Of a stretch of 48,537 bases of DNA, positions 43,606-48,537 are shown one piece after another. The position numbers and the translations under genes were made by a program. Position 1 is the stretch's first letter, and each line of letters opens with the position of its first letter. Origin of the DNA: Haloarculaceae archaeon H-GB1-1 (GTDB lineage: Archaea > Halobacteriota > Halobacteria > Halobacteriales > Haloarculaceae); assembly GCA_029688825.1 (NCBI GenBank), contig JARUKX010000031.1, positions 1-48,537 of the forward strand, given 5' to 3'. The notes beneath the pieces are model-generated. The model saw nothing but the letters and a program-made list of their open reading frames with translations, was not told the origin of the DNA and ran no database searches.

Positions 43606-45281
43606 CAGGAGTCACCTCCGTTCACTGCGTGCTTGTATTCGGGGGTGGCCATCCGCTCGTGGGCGTCCAGCGCCAGGTCGTGGCCGGCGTAGACGGTCAC
43701 CGACAGTGGGTAACCGCCGGGGTAGTGGTCGGTCCCCAGCCCATCCATCAGCATCGCACGGACGGGTCTGTCCTCGCCGTCTTCGTCATAGCCGAGTCCC
43801 AGAGCCCTCATGACGTCATCTTCGACGAGCCGAAGGTCGCCGCCATTGATATCAGTGCCGGCGGCATGCACGACGACGTTCGCGCGGTCGATTTCCGCGT
43901 GGCTGACCGTGGAGTTGAGCATCTCACTCGCCGTGAAGCTCAGCCCTCGGAGTGCCTCGCGGTGGCCAGACACACCATCAATGCCGGGAATGTTCCTGCC
44001 CTCGAGTTCCTCGTAGTCGTGAATGGCGTCGAAGCCGGGCGTCCAGGCATAGCCGTGATAGTCCGTCTGGAAGTCAGCCACGTCGTAGTCCTGCTCACCC
44101 TTCCAGAATTTCGTCCGCGCGGGCCGACGAAGGAGTTGGCGGAACGCGAATTCGCCCAACGCCTTAATTCGGTCTCGCTTGGTATGACCGATGCGCTGGA
44201 AGCGCGGTTCGTTGTTGATAGCGTACTCGACGCCCTCGGGGGCCGCCTGAGAGCGGATGGGGCCGTAGAAGTCCCGCATCTGGGTGAATGCAGGGTTGTT
44301 CTGGAGGGCCCAGAAGTTGAACGTCAGGGGGAGGTTCTCAGTCCACAGCGCCCACTGGGCGTCACCGTCCTGAAGGCGCTGACCGATGCGCTCGGCGGCT
44401 GCGATTGCGTCGTGCCAGGTGTATCGCGGCGTGCCATCGTCGAACTTGCCGAGGAAGACGTCGTTATCGGATCGACCTTGCTGAATGCCGAGGTTGAAGC
44501 CAACGGCGATGTTGCCCTGGCCGATGAGCCCGATGCGGGCCAACTCGTCGACGAGTATCGCCACTGCGGTACCAGTGCCCCCTCCGAGAATGGCAGCGGT
44601 TTCGACGACCGAGTTGGCGTCAAGCGCGAGCGCTTCGAAGGTCCAGGCAAGGAATTCGGGCTTTTCGAGGAGGTTCTCGAGGCCTTGCAGGGAATTGTTT
44701 CCGGAGCCACCGTCGTCGGTGTTGTCGAAGAACTCCAGCAGTGCCTGGACGAATCGATGAGCGTTGTGGGGTGCCTCCTTGCGGAGGTCCGTGCCGACGT
44801 TTTCGGTGTCGGCCAACCGAAGGCGGATGTCCATCTCCGCCAGGGCGGTCAACTGCCAGCCGTTCAGGCGGTCGAGATCGCCGTCGACGAGGCCGGCCAT
44901 GTAGTCCATGGCGAAGTTGTTGATGGTGGTGATGCTCCCGCCGCGGCCGCCAGTCATCATCGCGTGCACGGGGACCTGATCGTTTGTAACGCCGAAGCCA
45001 GAGGTCGCCTCAGGGAAGTCGACTCCATGTTCTTCGGCCATGTGCTTGGCGAAGGCTTCCCGCGGTTCGAGGTCATCATAATCAGTGAACTCGTCCTGGA
45101 ACAGGGCGAACAGTTCGTCAAGCCTCTCCACGGTGCGTTCGCGGGAACGGTCGATGAAAGTGTGGTCGGTTGGCTGTGCGTCTCCAACGCTGTCTTCGTC
45201 ATTCACGTCCGAGGAGGTGGCGGCCTCCTCGTACTCGATAGCGTCGTCGTTGCCGTTGGGGTTATCGTTGGACTTCGACAT
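43605..45281 (-). CDS. Divergent tubulin/FtsZ-superfamily GTPase
   Basis: From ATG 45281 the protein has 558 residues; the frame to 45452 crosses the promoter region. An acidic, disordered N-terminus (1-55) precedes a helical part. The tubulin signature loop GGGTGTA appears near 230-236 in AAILGGGTGTAVAILVDELAR, with a glycine-rich nucleotide-loop candidate MMTGGRGGSITTINNF further upstream. The middle and C-terminal parts are unlike FtsZ1, FtsZ2 or CetZ. This points to a non-canonical family of the kind described as FtsZ-like proteins linked to VWA proteins in predicted membrane-remodelling modules. It lies between a membrane-protein gene (overlap) and a HEAT-repeat gene on the same strand. 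Confidence 0.65.
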   Translation of the reverse strand: MSKSNDNPNGNDDAIEYEEAATSSDVNDEDSVGDAQPTDHTFIDRSRERTVERLDELFALFQDEFTDYDDLEPREAFAKHMAEEHGVDFPEATSGFGVTNDQVPVHAMMTGGRGGSITTINNFAMDYMAGLVDGDLDRLNGWQLTALAEMDIRLRLADTENVGTDLRKEAPHNAHRFVQALLEFFDNTDDGGSGNNSLQGLENLLEKPEFLAWTFEALALDANSVVETAAILGGGTGTAVAILVDELARIGLIGQGNIAVGFNLGIQQGRSDNDVFLGKFDDGTPRYTWHDAIAAAERIGQRLQDGDAQWALWTENLPLTFNFWALQNNPAFTQMRDFYGPIRSQAAPEGVEYAINNEPRFQRIGHTKRDRIKALGEFAFRQLLRRPARTKFWKGEQDYDVADFQTDYHGYAWTPGFDAIHDYEELEGRNIPGIDGVSGHREALRGLSFTASEMLNSTVSHAEIDRANVVVHAAGTDINGGDLRLVEDDVMRALGLGYDEDGEDRPVRAMLMDGLGTDHYPGGYPLSVTVYAGHDLALDAHERMATPEYKHAVNGGDS

Positions 45282-45627
45282 ATGTGTGGGTAGTGGTGGT
45301 TGAACACGATGCGCTGCGATGCAACGGTTGACTGATGTGTTCTCGCTGCAACGTGTGGGCAACTCACCTACCAGTAGGGAGACTCTGTATCCCCGAAAGG
45401 GATGTTCGCGGCTCACCGCGGTGTGGTGTGAAAGGCCTTGCCCTGGAATCACCCGGAGTTACAACAGCCCTGGTGAGTGCTTGCCGGCGGTAGAAACGTT
45501 CGAAGTGGAGGGGACTGCATCGGAATGTGCTTGTGAGTAGTGTGCCTGCTGTCTAACGTATGGATGCCTGTCTCCGTCGTGGACGACGATAACGCTGGTT
45601 TTCATGGCTATTTGCGGACCCATCACG
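45282..45627. promoter_or_regulatory. Upstream region of the tubulin-like gene
   Basis: This 346-bp gap between the HEAT-repeat gene stop and the tubulin-like start has no credible gene. It should contain the promoter for the tubulin-like and membrane-protein pair on the minus strand. I see no definite TATA box, operator or terminator. Confidence 0.35.
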
Positions 45628-48420
45628 TCAGTCCGGCTCATGCGTCTGCGGTGTTGCCGCAGACGTGGGGAGATGCTTGAGTGCGCGGATGGCCTCTCGT
45701 TGGGCGGCCGACGAGAGGTCTGCCGTTGCGATGAGTGACTGGAGGCATCCTTCCAGTTCTGGATAGGACTGGTCTAGCACATCATGTTTGCAGATGGTCG
45801 CCAGCGCGTCGAGAACATGTCTGGGCGTACTGTCGGCATTTGTCAGAACCGTCTGGAGCGCATCGGCTGGGTTTTCCGTGGCGTCTGTGAGGCGGCTGAC
45901 CGCCGTGAGAAACTCTCCCAGTCTGATTTCGACTGCCGACTCTATTAGATAGAACAACTGAGAGAGCTTTTGGGTTCGCAGTAATGTCGCCAACACGACG
46001 CTTGTATCCGGGTCGGCAGGATACGTCGCTGCGACGGCTTCTCCCAGCACTCGGGCGGTCTGTTTTCGCTCTGTGCCGTCGGTGTTGTGGACGCAGGTGG
46101 CCAGTACGTCGGCGGGCTGGCTCTCGGACATCTCCGTGACTGCGACGAGTTCTCCCAGCGCTCTGGCGGCCCGTCCGGGCTCATATCCGTCAGTGTTGTG
46201 AACGCGGGTAACCAGTGCTTCGACGCCCTCGCTATCGGACTCCTCGGTGGCTGCGACGAGTTCTCCCAGCACTCTGGCGGCCCGTCCGCGTTCGTCGCCG
46301 TCGGTATTGTGGACGCGGGTGACCAGTGCGTCGACGCCCTCGCTATCGGACTCCTCGGTGGCTGCGACCAGTTCGCCAAGCGCTATGGCGGCCCATCTGC
46401 GCTCTGTGCCATCGGTGTTGGGGACGTGGGTGGCCAGTGCTTCGACACCCTCGTTATCGGACTCCTCGGTGGCTGCGACCAGTTCGCCCAGCGCTATGGC
46501 GGCCCATCTGCGCTCTGTACCGTCGGTGGTGTGGACGTGGGTGGCCAGTGCGTCAACGCCCTCGCTGTTGTACTCCTCGGTGGCTGCGACGAGTTTGCCC
46601 AGCGCTAGCGCGGCCCATCTGCGCTCGTCGCGGTCGGTGGTGTGGACGCGGGTGGCCAGTGCTTCGACGCCCTCGCTATCGGACTCCTCGGTGGCTGCGA
46701 CGAGTTCTCCTAGCGCTTGAGCGGCCCATTCGCGCTCGTAGCCGGCAGGGTTGTGGACGTGGGTGGCCAGTGCGTCGACGCCCTCGCTGTTGTACTCCTC
46801 GGTGGCTGCGACGAGTTCTCCCAACGTGAAGGCGGCCCTATTGCGCTCTTTGCCGTCGGTGATGTGGACGCGGGTGGCCAGTGCTTCGACGCCCTCGCTA
46901 TCATACTCCTCTCTGGCTGCGACGACCTCCCCCAGCGCTTGAGCGGCCCGTACGTGCTCGTCGCCGTCGGTGGTGTGGACGTGGGTGGCCAGTGCTTCGA
47001 CGGGCTGGCTATCGGACTCCTCGGTGGCTGCGACGAGTTCGCCCAGCGCTAGCGCGGCCCACCTGCGCTCGTCGCGGTCGGTGGTGTGGACGCGGGTGGC
47101 CAGTGCTTCGACGCCCTCGCTATCAGACACCTCCGTGGCTGCGACAAGTTCTCCCAACGTGAAGGCGGCCCTATTGCGCTCTTTGTCGTCGGTGATGTGG
47201 ACGCGGGTGGCCAGTGCGTCGACGCCCTCGCTATCGTACTCCTCTCTGGCTGCGACGACCTCCCCCAGCGCTTGAGCGGCCCGTACGTGCTCGTCGCCGT
47301 CGGTGGTGTGGACGTGGGTGGCCAGTGCTTCGACGGGCTGGCTATCGGACTCCTCCGTAGCTGCGACGAGTTCTCCCAGCGCTCTGGCAGCCCATCTGCG
47401 CCCTCCCAGGTTGGTGTTGTGGACGTGGGTGGCCAGTGCGACGACGCCCTCGCTATCGTACTCCCCCGTGGCTGCGACGACCTCTCCCAGGGCTTCAGCG
47501 GCCCTTCTGCGCTCTTTGCCGTCGGTGTTGTGGACCTTGGTGGCTAGGTCGTCGACAGCCGTCTCACACAGCGCCGGTGGTGCGACCGACATAATGGTGA
47601 CGAGTTGTAAGAAATGATTGGACCTTGAAGACTCCGCGAGGGAAACAATGACATCTGCGAATGAATCTGCTTCTGGAATCTCTGTGACTGATTCGGACGG
47701 TACACTGACTGCGATCTGGTTGACTACCAGCAAGAGGTTCGCCTGCGCACTGTAGTCGTCGGTCCGGGCGATGGTGTCGATGGCCCTCTGGACGTCGGAT
47801 TGGTCTACAGCAATCGCGTCGGGGTGGCGGGTCGCTACCAGCGCAAGCAATCGTGTACCAGGACGAATCGACTCCTGGTCCTGACTGTCCGACAGCACGT
47901 CTATCACCGTGGATACGACCTCAGCACTGTGTAGCGCGAGTTGCTCCGGTCGCTCCTTCGACAGTTCCGCCAAGACGATAAGCGTGGACTGTTTCGCAGC
48001 TGTCGTTCGTTCCGCTTCCAGGATTGTCACGAGGTCTTCCAGCAGCATTTCCAGTTCATACGTGCTGTGTTCGTATGCGTCCAGAAGCGCTTCGCCAGCT
48101 ACAGTCGACAGCGTTTCGGCAGCCGCTCGTTCTGCCCGCTCGGAGAGGGCGCGGTACGTTTTATCCATCGTGTCTGCGTAGGTTCGATTACACTCTTCAC
48201 GCAGCACCGTCACGAGCAGTGGCGTCAGTCGCCGTGCGGCGGCTGACTTGTCTTCGGCTAGCTCCAGTGCGTCTGTACACCCCTCTTGGCGAATCCGGAG
48301 ACCGCTCCCGCCGATGGTCACCTGTACATCCACTCTCAACTTCGACGCAATATTCTCTATTTCCTCCTGGATTTCAGGCGCTATCTGATCTTCGGGCCGG
48401 ACTGGTAACAGTTCAGACAT
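45628..48420 (-). CDS. HEAT-repeat scaffold protein
   Basis: The 930-residue protein has a helical N-terminal region (1-288). Fourteen tandem repeats of 37 residues follow (about 289-806), each like VEALATRVHTTDRDERRWAA then LGELVAATEESDSEG. They are two-helix HEAT/PBS-lyase-type repeats in a right-handed superhelix used for protein binding. The C-terminal 120 residues are helical (about 807-930). No catalytic motif, signal or membrane helix was found. The repeats are very similar, so the array expanded recently. The gene lies 346 bp upstream of the tubulin-like gene on the same strand and may provide the scaffold for that module. Confidence 0.75.
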   Translation of the reverse strand: MSELLPVRPEDQIAPEIQEEIENIASKLRVDVQVTIGGSGLRIRQEGCTDALELAEDKSAAARRLTPLLVTVLREECNRTYADTMDKTYRALSERAERAAAETLSTVAGEALLDAYEHSTYELEMLLEDLVTILEAERTTAAKQSTLIVLAELSKERPEQLALHSAEVVSTVIDVLSDSQDQESIRPGTRLLALVATRHPDAIAVDQSDVQRAIDTIARTDDYSAQANLLLVVNQIAVSVPSESVTEIPEADSFADVIVSLAESSRSNHFLQLVTIMSVAPPALCETAVDDLATKVHNTDGKERRRAAEALGEVVAATGEYDSEGVVALATHVHNTNLGGRRWAARALGELVAATEESDSQPVEALATHVHTTDGDEHVRAAQALGEVVAAREEYDSEGVDALATRVHITDDKERNRAAFTLGELVAATEVSDSEGVEALATRVHTTDRDERRWAALALGELVAATEESDSQPVEALATHVHTTDGDEHVRAAQALGEVVAAREEYDSEGVEALATRVHITDGKERNRAAFTLGELVAATEEYNSEGVDALATHVHNPAGYEREWAAQALGELVAATEESDSEGVEALATRVHTTDRDERRWAALALGKLVAATEEYNSEGVDALATHVHTTDGTERRWAAIALGELVAATEESDNEGVEALATHVPNTDGTERRWAAIALGELVAATEESDSEGVDALVTRVHNTDGDERGRAARVLGELVAATEESDSEGVEALVTRVHNTDGYEPGRAARALGELVAVTEMSESQPADVLATCVHNTDGTERKQTARVLGEAVAATYPADPDTSVVLATLLRTQKLSQLFYLIESAVEIRLGEFLTAVSRLTDATENPADALQTVLTNADSTPRHVLDALATICKHDVLDQSYPELEGCLQSLIATADLSSAAQREAIRALKHLPTSAATPQTHEPD
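46003..47556 (-). repeat. Array of fourteen 111-bp coding repeats
   Basis: The DNA repeats with a period of 111 bp (37 codons). On top of this, a 333-bp (three-repeat) segment is duplicated: a block of about 100 bp starting at 46921 recurs at 47254, seemingly unchanged. Such arrays gain and lose units by recombination, so length is likely to vary among relatives. Confidence 0.75.
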
Positions 48421-48537
48421 GTGTCGGCTTTTCCGACGATGATTCCGTGGTAACTCTGTCTTTGTAGCGTTTGTTCATCAATTTACTCCCCGCTTGCCGC
48501 TGCATGACTCTGGTGGGCCGTGGTGAATCGCCAGACA

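Noticed and set aside
43629-45293. Long plus-strand open frame (554 codons) opposite the tubulin-like gene
   Set aside because: The minus strand carries the tubulin signature and the TGATG overlap; the plus frame has only the mirror of its codons.
46003-47556. CRISPR array
   Set aside because: The repeats are directly adjacent 37-codon units without unique spacers.
46087-47617. Several plus-strand repetitive frames over the HEAT array
   Set aside because: They are antisense readings of the 111-bp repeats and all lack starts and signals; the repeat period is a coding repeat of the minus gene.

Overview
The window comes from a halophilic archaeon (class Halobacteria). The coding DNA is GC-rich with acidic proteins. 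Archaeal basal transcription factors (an intact TFB and a TBP remnant), haloarchaeal small families (DUF7344, DUF6735, CPxCG zinc ribbons) and IS4, IS5 and IS1595 elements are present. The mix of defence genes, replicon-type genes, broken genes and insertion sequences suggests an accessory region such as a megaplasmid or genomic island. No rRNA, tRNA or CRISPR array was seen.

Layout. 1-1800: edge fragment, a DUF7344-type wHTH gene and a membrane-protein remnant. 1798-4026 (minus): a compact three-gene set made of a Csa3-like CARF-wHTH regulator, a stand-alone CARF-like protein and a PIN-domain nuclease. 4297-23130 (plus): a tightly overlapping seven-gene operon divergent from that set. It encodes an unknown protein, a DpdG-like protein, a 1119-aa DpdH-like ATPase with embedded Ig-like domains, a coiled-coil protein, two giant paralogous DUF1998 zinc-ribbon helicases (DpdJ-like) and a PLD nuclease (DpdK-like). 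23387-30099: queD (minus), then dpdA, a second TGT-like transglycosylase, a wHTH protein and an AAA+ ATPase. I read 1.8-30.1 kb as an archaeal relative of the bacterial Dpd 7-deazaguanine DNA modification/restriction system, coupled to CARF-type signalling proteins. That coupling is the most novel feature of the window.

30.1-36.4 kb: decayed IS1595 (ISH4-like) transposase, an ArdC-like antirestriction zincin, a frameshifted DUF6735 gene, a small ORF, an MBL-fold lipoprotein with DUF3006 partner, TFB and a tiny zinc ribbon. Three of these genes share a GC-rich leader element at a fixed distance from the start codon, and a fourth has a variant. 36.7-39.3 kb: an IS5-type element, and an IS4 (ISH8-like) element with a perfect 10-bp target duplication that splits a ribbon-helix-helix gene.

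39.4-48.4 kb (mostly minus): a zinc-motif protein with a disordered partner, remnants of a VWA protein and of TBP, a two-helix membrane protein overlapping a divergent tubulin/FtsZ-superfamily GTPase, and a 930-aa HEAT-repeat protein. The tubulin-like and VWA combination recalls the membrane-remodelling module predicted for non-canonical FtsZ-like families. Dpd assignments for G, H, I, J and K rest on gene order and domain types and need profile searches; DpdA, QueD, the CARF-wHTH, helicase, PLD and IS calls rest on motifs seen directly.
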